Assembly (NCBI GenBank): GCA_001587675.1
Contig: LNGD01000009.1
Span: forward strand, 1 to 22,039
Direction: 5' to 3'
Origin: Candidatus Methanofastidiosum methylothiophilum
GTDB taxonomy: Archaea > Methanobacteriota_B > Thermococci > Methanofastidiosales > Methanofastidiosaceae
Length of the DNA stretch: 22,039 bases
Positions 14,995-22,039 of this stretch are shown in pieces; position 1 is the first letter of the stretch, and each line of letters starts with the position of its first letter. The position numbers and the translations under genes were made by a program. The notes under the pieces are model-generated. The model was not told where the DNA came from. It searched no databases and was given only the letters and a program-made list of their open reading frames with translations.

Positions 14995-16614
14995 ATGCTA
15001 GGGAGATACTCCAAGACTATTGTGTTGTCAATAATGTTATTGGTAATTATGACACCGTCCGCTTGGGGTGTTTCTAATAAAGATTTCCTTCTTAAAATTG
15101 CAAGTGTAAATGGTACTCCAATTCAAGATGCAGAAATTAGAATGACTTTCCAAACAGATTCTAACTATCAAAGGTCAGCAAATTCTAATTCAAGAGGGGA
15201 AGTTCTTTTTGAAAATATATCTGAAGGAACTTATACAATAACTATATCAAAAAGTGGATATGTCACAATAATTGAAAATGTAGATATTACCCCCCTTGCT
15301 TCAAAGACATTTTATATGAGGCACGATGGTTTTAAAATAATTTCTGGACAAGTATATAAGGACTCAAATGACAATAAAACATTTGAAACAGGAGAACTGG
15401 GAATTGCAGATGCAACTGTAAAAGTAACGAATATAGCCACAAATGAAACTTTCTCAGTAAATTCAGACCAAACGGGTCAATTTAGAATTGAAGTGCCTGA
15501 TGCACAAAATTATAACGTTAAAGTTAATTACTCACAATCAGATTATGAGTTACCCACATCAGTTACACCAAAGGATACCGTAGATTATTCAATTACTATT
15601 CCTTTAATAATTAAAGGAGAGGTCTATGGTAAATTAACTAATGATGAAGGCAAACCTCTTTTTGGAATACAGGTGTTCCTAAAGGGTACAGCGGTTGCAT
15701 ATACCACTACTGACCTAGGTGGATTTTTCCGATTCGTAGTTAAGCCTGGGACATATTTTGTCGAAGTTGAATTTATGGATTATGAAAAATTCACAACTGA
15801 ACCTTTTAATCTAGAGCAAGAGCAGCAAAAAGAAGTCACTATTGTTTTGGCAAAACAAAAAGGTTCACTTAATTATGAGATAAGAACAGAGGATGGGAAA
15901 GCTTTAACAGAAGTTGATGCCGAGATTATTAAGACTGGCAGTGGCACAGTAGTTGAAAGAATTACAAAGCCTAATGGTACAATTCAACTTATTCCAGGGG
16001 TATATACGCTAAAAGCTGATGCCAAAGGTTATGATCCCTCTGAAATTGATTTTGAGATTACTAAATCAGGATTAGTTAAAACATTGACATTAAAACAAGC
16101 TAATGGCTCACTTAAAGTATCACTTAAAGATTCTAAAGGCAGTCCTATAAGTGGAGTTTCTATTATTGTAGATGGAGTACAAAAAGGTAACTCCGACAGC
16201 TCTGGTGTGCTAATTGTATCAGACTTACCGCCAAAAGAATATCAAGTTGTAGCGTCATCGACTATGTATGGAAAAGTAACACAGATAGTTAAAGTTGAAG
16301 GAGAAACTGAAAAGGACATATCTCTTGTACTAGAGCCAAATATATTTATCCAGGGACTACCGGTAATAATAATTGCAGCGTTTTTTATTGTTATAGCCCT
16401 TCTAAAGAAGAATATAAAAAGTTTTAACATGCCAAAAAGACCTTTAGAAAAATCTCAATTACAGGAAGTTTCACCCGAATTAATTCAAGATACAGGTAGA
16501 CAGATAGCTAGCCCAGAACCAAAACAACAGCCTATCAAAAAATCAAAGTTAAAAACTAGAAAGCCCTTAAAAGGACTACCAAAGAGACCTTCAAAGGTCA
16601 AGCTAAATCCATAA
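14995..16614 (+). CDS. Membrane-anchored surface protein with about five beta-sandwich repeats
   Basis: Predicted exported protein of 539 residues. An N-terminal signal peptide (about 1-26, hydrophobic VLSIMLLVIM, cleavage after SAWG) is followed by about five carboxypeptidase-regulatory-like/Cna-B-type beta-sandwich domains: about 30-105, 112-200, 202-287, 289-370 and 371-450. Each carries a variant of GxPIxGAxV ... G.F.F..l.pG.Y.v.v...GY (e.g. DAEIRMTF, GIQVFLKGTA, GVSIIVDG). The second contains an SdrD-like DSNDNKTFETGE turn. A single membrane helix (about 450-470) and a 69-residue basic, Lys/Pro-rich cytoplasmic tail with KRP repeats end the protein. It most likely sits on the cell surface with the domains outside, acting as a stalk, adhesin or S-layer-associated protein. 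GAGG (14985-14988) lies six bases before ATG. Confidence 0.8.
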   Translation: MLGRYSKTIVLSIMLLVIMTPSAWGVSNKDFLLKIASVNGTPIQDAEIRMTFQTDSNYQRSANSNSRGEVLFENISEGTYTITISKSGYVTIIENVDITPLASKTFYMRHDGFKIISGQVYKDSNDNKTFETGELGIADATVKVTNIATNETFSVNSDQTGQFRIEVPDAQNYNVKVNYSQSDYELPTSVTPKDTVDYSITIPLIIKGEVYGKLTNDEGKPLFGIQVFLKGTAVAYTTTDLGGFFRFVVKPGTYFVEVEFMDYEKFTTEPFNLEQEQQKEVTIVLAKQKGSLNYEIRTEDGKALTEVDAEIIKTGSGTVVERITKPNGTIQLIPGVYTLKADAKGYDPSEIDFEITKSGLVKTLTLKQANGSLKVSLKDSKGSPISGVSIIVDGVQKGNSDSSGVLIVSDLPPKEYQVVASSTMYGKVTQIVKVEGETEKDISLVLEPNIFIQGLPVIIIAAFFIVIALLKKNIKSFNMPKRPLEKSQLQEVSPELIQDTGRQIASPEPKQQPIKKSKLKTRKPLKGLPKRPSKVKLNP

Positions 16615-16647
16615 GCTTTTTTAGTTTATAATTAAAATATTCTTTGT

Positions 16648-18042
16648 ATGAGAAAAAAAGTTGTTATCATAGGTGCCGGTCCTGCCGGTCTTTTTTCAGC
16701 TTACAAGCTATCAAACAATAATAGATTTGATATTGTTCTTTTAGATAAGGGTCGAGATGTAGATAGCAGAAAATGTCAATTAGAGTATACAGGCGTATGT
16801 GAAAACTGTGACCCATGCAACGTTCTTTATGGTACAGGGGGATCAGGTTGTCTTTCAGATGGTATTCTTAATTTGAGACCGGATATAGGTGGAGACTTAG
16901 AAGAACTTACCAATGATGCCAAAAAGGCCCAAAATTTAGTTGATGAAGTGGATTCAATTTTTTTAAAACATGGCGCTCCAGAAAATCTTTTCATTGGAGA
17001 AACAGAAAATATTGAAAATTTACAAAGGAAGTCCGAGGCCGTAGGGATAAAATTCATACAAATACCTCAAAGACATATAGGAAGTGATTATACACCCGTT
17101 GTCATTAACTCTATTAAAAAATATCTAGAAAAAAAGGGCGTTAAATTTGTATCGCTTGCAGACGTTATAAGGATTAAAAAGGAGAAAAATATTTACAAAA
17201 CTACATATTTACAAAATAAACAAACTCATGAAATTAACTCTGAGTATATCATAGCTGCCCCAGGAAGAGCGGGATCTGGATTTCTAATGAGTTTGATTAA
17301 AGACTTGGGAATTAAGATTGAACATCAACCAATCGATATTGGGGTTAGAGTTGAAGTTTCGAAAGTTGTCATGCAACCGGTAATTGATGTTAATAGAGAT
17401 CCAAAATTCCATATCTATTCTAAAACCTATGACGACTTTGTTAGAACATTTTGTACAAATCATGAAGGATATGTAATGAAAGAACAGTATGATGGATATG
17501 TAGGAGTAAATGGACATTCAATGAGAGATATAAAATCACCAAATAGTAACTTTGCTTTCCTTTCAAAAGTCACGCTTACCTCTCCAGTTGAAGATACAAC
17601 ATCATACGGGGTATCTATAGCAAAAATAGCAACTGTTCTTGGGGGTGGAAATCCCTTAGTACAAAGATTCGGGGATTTAAGAAGAGGTAGAAGATCAACT
17701 CCAGAAAGAATAAAGAGAAGCAAGATAACTCCTACACTATTATCCGCTACTCCAGGGGATATAGCAATGGCACTTCCCTATAGAATAGTGACAAATCTTA
17801 TCGAATCTTTAGAAATGTTAGATAATGTAATACCAGGGGTTGGTAGTGATTCAACCCTTTTATATGCCCCAGAAATAAAGTTCTATGGGATAAGAGTAAA
17901 AGTAAATAATTCAATGGAAACTAATATACCAAATCTTTTTGTTGCAGGAGATGGAGTTGGTCTTTCAAGGGATATAGTAAATTCTGCATCTACAGGAATC
18001 CTTGCAGCAGAGGGAATTTTGAAAAAGGAGAGTTCTTCTTGA
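16648..18042 (+). CDS. FAD-dependent oxidoreductase, COG2509 type
   Basis: Flavoprotein of 464 residues with an N-terminal Rossmann FAD site IIGAGPAGLFSAYKL (7-21) and the late FAD motif LFVAGDGVGLSRDIVNSAS near the C-terminus. A cysteine group C43, C51, C54, C57 (spaced x7, x2, x2) follows the FAD motif and precedes YGTGGSGCLSDG; it could bind an iron-sulfur cluster or zinc. These are features of the uncharacterised COG2509 dehydrogenases; the substrate is unknown. No Shine-Dalgarno is visible before ATG 16648, but the Rossmann motif fixes this start. It begins 33 bases after the surface-protein gene. Its stop overlaps the TTG start of the HAD gene (TTGA), so those two are coupled. Confidence 0.87.
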   Translation: MRKKVVIIGAGPAGLFSAYKLSNNNRFDIVLLDKGRDVDSRKCQLEYTGVCENCDPCNVLYGTGGSGCLSDGILNLRPDIGGDLEELTNDAKKAQNLVDEVDSIFLKHGAPENLFIGETENIENLQRKSEAVGIKFIQIPQRHIGSDYTPVVINSIKKYLEKKGVKFVSLADVIRIKKEKNIYKTTYLQNKQTHEINSEYIIAAPGRAGSGFLMSLIKDLGIKIEHQPIDIGVRVEVSKVVMQPVIDVNRDPKFHIYSKTYDDFVRTFCTNHEGYVMKEQYDGYVGVNGHSMRDIKSPNSNFAFLSKVTLTSPVEDTTSYGVSIAKIATVLGGGNPLVQRFGDLRRGRRSTPERIKRSKITPTLLSATPGDIAMALPYRIVTNLIESLEMLDNVIPGVGSDSTLLYAPEIKFYGIRVKVNNSMETNIPNLFVAGDGVGLSRDIVNSASTGILAAEGILKKESSS

Positions 18043-18839
18043 AAAATATAGAGTATATCTTTATGGACATTGATGGGGTCCTTTATAGAGGACATACTGC
18101 AATTAATGGTGCTAGAGAATTTATTGAGTATTTAATTGAAGAAGACCTTAAATTTATTTGTGTAACAAATAACTCTGCAAAGACACCGACTGAGTATTCA
18201 AAAAGACTTAATAAAATGAATATAAATATTGGAGAAAATAATATTATTAATTCGGGTATTGCAACTGTAGAATTTATTAAAAATAAGTTTCTAAAAGAAA
18301 AAGAAAGATTAAGCGCTTATGTAATAGGGGGAGATGGACTAATATCTTTAATAAAAGAGTCTGGCATAGTCCTGGAAGAAAATAATCCAGATCTAGTTGT
18401 AGTCGGATGGGATGTTAACTTCACTTATGAAAAAATGAAAAAGGCCTCATTAGCTATTCAAAGAGGGGCCATATATATAGGAACTAATCCAGATACTACT
18501 TATCCCTCAGAAGAAGGAATACTGCCTGGATGTGGTGCCATATTGGCATCTATAACAACTGCGAGTGGTGTTGAACCCATAATTATTGGAAAACCAAACC
18601 CATTGATAATGGAGATGGCAGCTAAAAGAATTTCTGCAAAAAAAGAAAAAAGTTTGATGATTGGAGATAGAATTGACACTGATATCCTCGCAGGAAGAAA
18701 CTTTGGTATCCAAACTGCACTTGTACTGAGTGGAGTAATCAGTAAATCAGATGCAACAATGTCAACAATAAAACCTGATTATATATTTGAAGATATGATG
18801 GATTTGTATCTTAATTTAAAAAAATCTAGAGAGAGGTAA
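18039..18839 (+). CDS. HAD-superfamily phosphatase, NagD/p-nitrophenylphosphatase type
   Basis: Class IIA HAD hydrolase of 266 residues, a cytoplasmic phosphatase acting on a small phosphorylated metabolite (sugar phosphates or nucleotides in relatives). Motif I is MDIDGVLYRG with nucleophile Asp10 and Asp12; motif II is the Thr of CVTNNSAKTP (Thr43); the class IIA cap lies between; motif III lysine is in IIGKPNP; motif IV is MIGDRIDTDI. The start is TTG at 18039, behind GGAG at 18027-18030, and overlaps the stop of the flavoprotein gene. No ATG precedes the essential motif I closely enough to replace it. It is followed after one base by the small exported protein, so the three may form an operon. 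Confidence 0.9.
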   Translation: MKNIEYIFMDIDGVLYRGHTAINGAREFIEYLIEEDLKFICVTNNSAKTPTEYSKRLNKMNINIGENNIINSGIATVEFIKNKFLKEKERLSAYVIGGDGLISLIKESGIVLEENNPDLVVVGWDVNFTYEKMKKASLAIQRGAIYIGTNPDTTYPSEEGILPGCGAILASITTASGVEPIIIGKPNPLIMEMAAKRISAKKEKSLMIGDRIDTDILAGRNFGIQTALVLSGVISKSDATMSTIKPDYIFEDMMDLYLNLKKSRER

Positions 18840-18840
18840 T

Positions 18841-19332
18841 ATGAAAATTAATAAAGCATTAATTGTTGGGATGATACTAGTTTTCCTTCTACCTCTATGT
18901 CTAAATACCTCACTTGATAACTGGAATGCGAGTATAAAAGTTGCAAATATGCATTTAGCTAAGGGAATAGAATATTATAATATATCCTCTAATGCCTATT
19001 CAATTAAAGATATGGATAACGTTACATATTATGCAGATAAATCAATTGAAGAATTCTCAATTACTTTGATTGCTCTAAAGAATGGCTTGAAAGAAGCACA
19101 GAAATCTAAAAAAGACTGGCTAGTTGCGTATACTACCTATTACATTAAGAAAGTTGAGGCACTTAACAACGCTGCAGTTGAGTTAAAAATCTTAAAACAG
19201 TATTATCTTAATGAGCAAGAGGATGGAATTATCCAATCTATGGACAATATAAAACAAAAAGAAGAAGAATTCAAAGCTTATGATTTGAAAATGGAAAGTA
19301 TAAAAAGAGCTCACATATCTGAATTCCAATAG
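18841..19332 (+). CDS. Small exported or membrane-anchored helical protein, unknown function
   Basis: Protein of 163 residues that I cannot assign. An N-terminal hydrophobic segment (about 5-22, ALIVGMILVFLLPLCL) is a signal peptide or anchor; a lone Cys20 could be a lipid site, but the box is not convincing. The rest is predicted almost entirely helical, with several NxS/T sites that archaea could glycosylate (NAS, NIS, NVT), and a charged coiled-coil-like stretch near the end (DNIKQKEEEFKAYDLKMESIK). ATG at 18841 follows the HAD stop by one base, with GAGAGGT at 18831-18837. Its stop touches the stop of the convergent flavin reductase with no gap. Confidence 0.65.
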   Translation: MKINKALIVGMILVFLLPLCLNTSLDNWNASIKVANMHLAKGIEYYNISSNAYSIKDMDNVTYYADKSIEEFSITLIALKNGLKEAQKSKKDWLVAYTTYYIKKVEALNNAAVELKILKQYYLNEQEDGIIQSMDNIKQKEEEFKAYDLKMESIKRAHISEFQ

Positions 19333-19878
19333 TTATCTTTTCTTTTCGATTATCTTTTCTGGGTAGGTAAAGTAAGGACCGCCAAGATGATTGATATATT
19401 TAACTTTCTCCAAATCTAAATGTTCTCTATAAAAGTTCTTTTCAATTTCAGCATGAACAATCTCACCAATGAACAGGTAATGGTCACCACATAGAAAAGA
19501 ATCTACGACTTTACATTCTATAAAGGCAAAACATTCTTTGATGGAAGGTGAAGATATTTTCTTACCAGAAACTTGTGTAAGTTGAGCTTCTTTGAATTTA
19601 TCCACATTTTTTCCGCTGACAGACCCACATATCAGTACTTTATCGAGTAAGTCAAAAGAAGGTAAATTAATAGTGAATTCCTTAGAATTTCCAATCATAA
19701 TATTAGATTGTCTCTTAGTGGATATTGATATGGATACAAGAGGAGGCTCATGTGAAACAGGACTTGTCCAGGCAACAGTCACTATGTTTGATTTTCCTTG
19801 GTATTTAGATGTAATTAAAACTAAAGGCCCCGGATTTAATAACCTAAGCGCGTTAAGATTTTCTAATTTAACCTTCAT
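19333..19878 (-). CDS. Flavin reductase-like domain protein (flavoredoxin family)
   Basis: FMN-binding split-barrel protein of 181 residues, resembling flavoredoxin and flavin reductases of anaerobes. Family features are the N-terminal NPGPLVLITSKYQGKSNIVTV, the next strand WTSPVSHEPPLVSISIS with the buried Pro-Pro, FTINLP and, near the end, INHLGGPYF. It may act as an electron-transfer flavoprotein or an oxidoreductase; the partner is unknown. ATG 19878 overlaps the stop of the preceding adenosine-specific-kinase-family gene by four bases (ATGA), so the two are translated together. Confidence 0.87.
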   Translation of the reverse strand: MKVKLENLNALRLLNPGPLVLITSKYQGKSNIVTVAWTSPVSHEPPLVSISISTKRQSNIMIGNSKEFTINLPSFDLLDKVLICGSVSGKNVDKFKEAQLTQVSGKKISSPSIKECFAFIECKVVDSFLCGDHYLFIGEIVHAEIEKNFYREHLDLEKVKYINHLGGPYFTYPEKIIEKKR

Positions 19879-20360
19879 TCTACCTTGTACCCTATTTTTT
19901 CCAGAAGATCCCTTCTTTCTCTTTTCATAAATTTGTCTTCTATCTTCTCAGCGGAGGTTCCATCTACAACTCCAATTACTGAGCAGCCAAGATTAGTTTT
20001 AGCAACTATAACTTGGAAAGGATTTTCACTAGCTCCGTAGACTGTACATACTGAAGGGTGAGCTTTAACAGTATTAAGAACATTAATTGGGAAAGCACCC
20101 CTCATCATGATTACAAATACATGCCCTGCACCTATCTTCAAAGCCGCATTGGCAGCTAAATCTTTTAGATGTTCATCGTTACCGGCAACTCGCGTCAATT
20201 TAGGTTTTGCTTCATTCATTGCGACCCCAATTTTAATTCCTGCAACGCATGTCAAAAGAGTTTTAGCTAGATCATCAACTGTAAAAATAGAAAAATTACC
20301 TTGGCCAACTATAAATTCTACACCTTCATCCTTTTTTATATCTATAATATTCATTTCCAT
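19875..20360 (-). CDS. Adenosine-specific kinase family protein
   Basis: Protein of 161 residues belonging to the small archaeal/bacterial family annotated as adenosine-specific kinase (Pfam Adenosine_kin, COG1839). Recognisable are FIVGQGNFSIFTVDDL, CVAGIKIGVAMNEAKPKLTR, HVFVIMMRGAFPINVLN and ASENPFQVIVAKTNLG. The family name rests on limited evidence; I see no Walker motif, so the reaction should be treated as tentative. Two ATGs are possible (20360 and 20354); the upstream region has only a weak GTGTGGT site. The gene lies 37 bases downstream of the ACT-domain gene and overlaps the flavin reductase start. Confidence 0.85.
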   Translation of the reverse strand: MEMNIIDIKKDEGVEFIVGQGNFSIFTVDDLAKTLLTCVAGIKIGVAMNEAKPKLTRVAGNDEHLKDLAANAALKIGAGHVFVIMMRGAFPINVLNTVKAHPSVCTVYGASENPFQVIVAKTNLGCSVIGVVDGTSAEKIEDKFMKRERRDLLEKIGYKVE

Positions 20361-20397
20361 AATACCACACTAATTATTTTTCTTAAATATTAAAGGT

Positions 20398-21051
20398 TTA
20401 GTCTATACATCTATTTAGTGCTTCAAATGCAAGTACCATATCTCTTTCATCAACAACAAAGATTGTATCCATAAAGCAACTCATTGTTTCAATAACATTT
20501 ATCCCAACAGAGGAAAGATTTGAAGAAAGATATGAAACTACTCCAGGGGTTTCACTGATATCTTCGGGGCTCTTAACGGATATCTCTACTAATCCCTTTG
20601 ATACGCGTAAAATATTGTCTTTTCCTATGACAGTTGTTACTTCATCAAGATAATCTTCAAGCAATATTAATGTTATACCCTGTGATCCTTGGATTATATT
20701 CACCAAATATCCTTCAGAAAGTGTCTTTTTTAGAATGGGTTCAAGCTTAAGAAAAACATGCCACCCTGGTTTTAATGTTACAGTTGCAACCTTTGTTTTT
20801 ATGTTGATCCTACTTCTCTTAAGAATCTCTTTAATCTTCTTCTCAAGATAATTTTTTTCTTTTTGAAGTTCTTCGGCATATCGTCTAGAAGCAATGAGTA
20901 CAGCGACCATATTTTCTATCTTGTATTCATCCATAATCATTCTTGATAATGCAGAATAATTAATAATACCGTATCTAAGGCAGTCCATAATAGATGGATG
21001 TGCACCTATATACTCTCTAACAATTTCAGCTATACTTCTCTTATCTGGCAC
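20398..21051 (-). CDS. ACT-domain regulatory protein, archaeal
   Basis: Archaeal protein of 217 residues. The N-terminal ~60 residues (SIAEIVREYIGAHPSIMDCL... YSALSRMIMDE) look like a helical, winged-helix-like module; a basic linker with a coiled-coil-like stretch follows (EELQKEKNYLEKKIKEILKRSR). The C-terminal ~115 residues contain ACT-type repeats, most clearly VEISVKSPEDISETPGVVS and LSSVGINVIETMSCFMDTIFVV, which generally bind amino acids or other small ligands. A ligand-responsive regulator is likely, but the target is unknown. The start is GTG at 21051. The TTAAATATAC element at 21071-21080 predicts transcription start close to the GTG, and no ribosome site is visible, so the message is probably leaderless. 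Confidence 0.75.
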   Translation of the reverse strand: MPDKRSIAEIVREYIGAHPSIMDCLRYGIINYSALSRMIMDEYKIENMVAVLIASRRYAEELQKEKNYLEKKIKEILKRSRINIKTKVATVTLKPGWHVFLKLEPILKKTLSEGYLVNIIQGSQGITLILLEDYLDEVTTVIGKDNILRVSKGLVEISVKSPEDISETPGVVSYLSSNLSSVGINVIETMSCFMDTIFVVDERDMVLAFEALNRCID

Positions 21052-21070
21052 AATCTTAATTTGTATGATT

Positions 21071-21080
21071 GTATATTTAA
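21071..21080 (-). promoter_or_regulatory. Probable TATA box for the ACT-domain gene
   Basis: Minus-strand TTAAATATAC, about 20-25 bases before GTG 21051. Together with the absence of a Shine-Dalgarno this suggests a leaderless transcript. On the opposite strand, TACTTAAATT (21121-21130) could serve the divergent pop5 gene with a short leader. Confidence 0.4.
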
Positions 21081-21159
21081 ATGTTCTTAATAAGTCGAAA
21101 AGACAGAAAATATGACAAAATACTTAAATTAAGTTATTTAATGATAGTTTAGATGTTAT

Positions 21160-21507
21160 ATGTCTATTAGAAATCCAAAGACATTGAGAGACAAAACAAG
21201 GTATATCTCTTTCAAAGTAGAAGGGGGGAAAGACTTTAAAAGAGAAGACCTAGTTAAAGCTATCTGGAATTCGACCATGGATTTTTTAGGAGAGTTTGGC
21301 GCTTCTGAAATAGGTCTTTGGGTTAAAGAGTATGATGAAAATAATGGATATGGTATAATAGAAAGCAATATAAAATCATTATACAAAGCTATATTCATAC
21401 TATCACTTACTAAATCTGTAGGTAAAGAAAAAATTAATATATTGCCTCTTTATGTATCAGGGACTATAAAGGGGTTAGAGAGAAATATTAAGGTTAATGT
21501 TAATTAG
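21160..21507 (+). CDS. rnp2: RNase P protein component 2 (Pop5)
   Basis: Protein subunit of archaeal RNase P, which with the RNase P RNA and Rpp30 trims the 5' leader of precursor tRNAs. It has 115 residues. Diagnostic parts are the N-terminal RDKTRYISFKVEGG, the central AIWNSTMDFLGEFGASEIGLWVKEY and the C-terminal IKSLYKAIFILSLTK with PLYVSGTIKGLER, matching the Pop5/Rpp14 RRM-like fold. No clear Shine-Dalgarno precedes ATG 21160. It is followed after 20 bases by the proteasome alpha gene; in many archaea both lie in the exosome/proteasome superoperon, often with Rpp30 upstream. Here the upstream neighbour is instead a divergent ACT-domain gene. Confidence 0.92.
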   Translation: MSIRNPKTLRDKTRYISFKVEGGKDFKREDLVKAIWNSTMDFLGEFGASEIGLWVKEYDENNGYGIIESNIKSLYKAIFILSLTKSVGKEKINILPLYVSGTIKGLERNIKVNVN

Positions 21508-21527
21508 TTTATAGGAGGTATATTAAT

Positions 21528-22039
21528 ATGGCATTTGTTCCACCCGCATCTGGATATGACCGGGCAATCACCGTTTTTAGTCCAGATGGAAGTTTGTATC
21601 AGGTTCAGTACGCCGGAGAGGCAGTTAGACGAGGTGCCACAGCTATAGGCATTAAGTGTAAAGAGGGAGTAGTACTCTGTGTTGATAAAAGAATACCCTC
21701 AAGGCTTGTTGAACCAGAATCGTTTGAGAAAATATTTCAGATAGATGATCATCTTGCTGCAGCAACTTCAGGTATTATTGCTGATGCAAGAATACTTGTT
21801 GATAGAGCAAGAATCGAAGCTCAGATTCACACCCTAAGTTACGATGAAAAGATGTCTGTAATGATGCTTGCAAAGAAAATTGGAGACTTAAAACAGATGC
21901 ACACACAATATGGCGGCTTAAGACCTTTTGGTGCTTCTTTGATTCTTGCTGGAATTAATTCAGAAGGCCCTCAGATATTTGTAACTGAACCTTCAGGTGC
22001 TTACCTTGAATGGAAAGCTACAGCAATAGGTGCTGGTAG
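21528..22039 (+). CDS. psmA: Proteasome alpha subunit, 5' part
   Basis: Forms the outer seven-membered rings of the 20S proteasome and gates substrate entry. The open frame runs off the right edge after 170 codons. The N-terminus has ASGYDRAITVFSPDGSLYQV (the alpha-type YDRAITVFSP signature with the gate tyrosine), and further family stretches GATAIGIKCKEGVVLCVDKR, AAATSGIIADARILVDRAR, QYGGLRPFGASLILAG and LEWKATAIGAG, ending before the expected Arg/Ser. GGAGGT (21514-21519) sits eight bases before ATG 21528. Roughly two-thirds of the gene is in the window (usual length about 240-260 residues). The gene continues the pop5 operon. Confidence 0.96.
   Translation, partial: MAFVPPASGYDRAITVFSPDGSLYQVQYAGEAVRRGATAIGIKCKEGVVLCVDKRIPSRLVEPESFEKIFQIDDHLAAATSGIIADARILVDRARIEAQIHTLSYDEKMSVMMLAKKIGDLKQMHTQYGGLRPFGASLILAGINSEGPQIFVTEPSGAYLEWKATAIGAG

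Noticed and set aside
17284..17723. Minus-strand ORFs opposite the FAD oxidoreductase
   Set aside because: No ribosome sites or recognisable products; they lie fully inside a conserved gene.

Overview
The window is a compact, AT-rich archaeal chromosome segment, almost certainly euryarchaeal. SRP19, both replication factor C subunits, the RNase P protein Pop5 and a proteasome alpha subunit are archaeal information-processing genes, and DUF211, HypA and a small archaeal protein kinase fit with them. The signals are archaeal too: TATA boxes close to CTTTATAA, few or no leaders on several genes, and Shine-Dalgarno sites that pair with the 16S rRNA tail. A low-GC anaerobe is likely, given pyruvate:ferredoxin oxidoreductase and a nickel-hydrogenase maturation factor. 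A Methanofastidiosa-like or related lineage would fit, but the sequence alone does not fix the taxon.

Layout, left to right. (1) 1-2749, plus strand: a glycine betaine/choline-type (OpuC) ABC importer consisting of the end of the binding protein, an ATPase with CBS domains and two permeases. The ATPase has no normal start codon, and both permeases start with TTG. (2) 2750-7919, minus strand: a nitroreductase, then a one-polypeptide (bacterial-style) pyruvate:ferredoxin oxidoreductase translationally coupled to a dihydroorotate-dehydrogenase-like flavoprotein that lacks the catalytic cysteine. (3) 8024-9029: DUF211, SRP19 and HypA as tightly packed divergent and convergent single genes.

(4) 9026-14429, minus strand: thyX, dCMP deaminase, a small protein kinase, rfcS, rfcL and a class I aminotransferase in a near-continuous run. 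It joins thymidylate synthesis to the clamp loader. (5) 14430-14696: the largest intergenic region, with a duplicated motif pair 67 bp apart and inverted repeats, in front of an unrecognised 87-residue protein. (6) 14995-18839, plus strand: a membrane-anchored surface protein with about five beta-sandwich repeats, a COG2509-type flavoprotein and a NagD-like HAD phosphatase, followed by a small exported helical protein (18841-19332). (7) 19333-21051, minus strand: an ACT-domain protein, an adenosine-specific-kinase family protein and a flavin reductase. (8) 21160-end, plus strand: pop5 and psmA, the usual entrance to the archaeal exosome/proteasome superoperon.

I saw no tRNA, rRNA, CRISPR array, insertion sequence or integrase. 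No complete new defence or mobile system is visible. The most unusual items are the ACG-start ATPase, the bacterial-type PFOR pair in an archaeon, the COG2112-like kinase inside a DNA-precursor/clamp-loader operon, and the repeat-bearing region before the unknown 87-residue gene.
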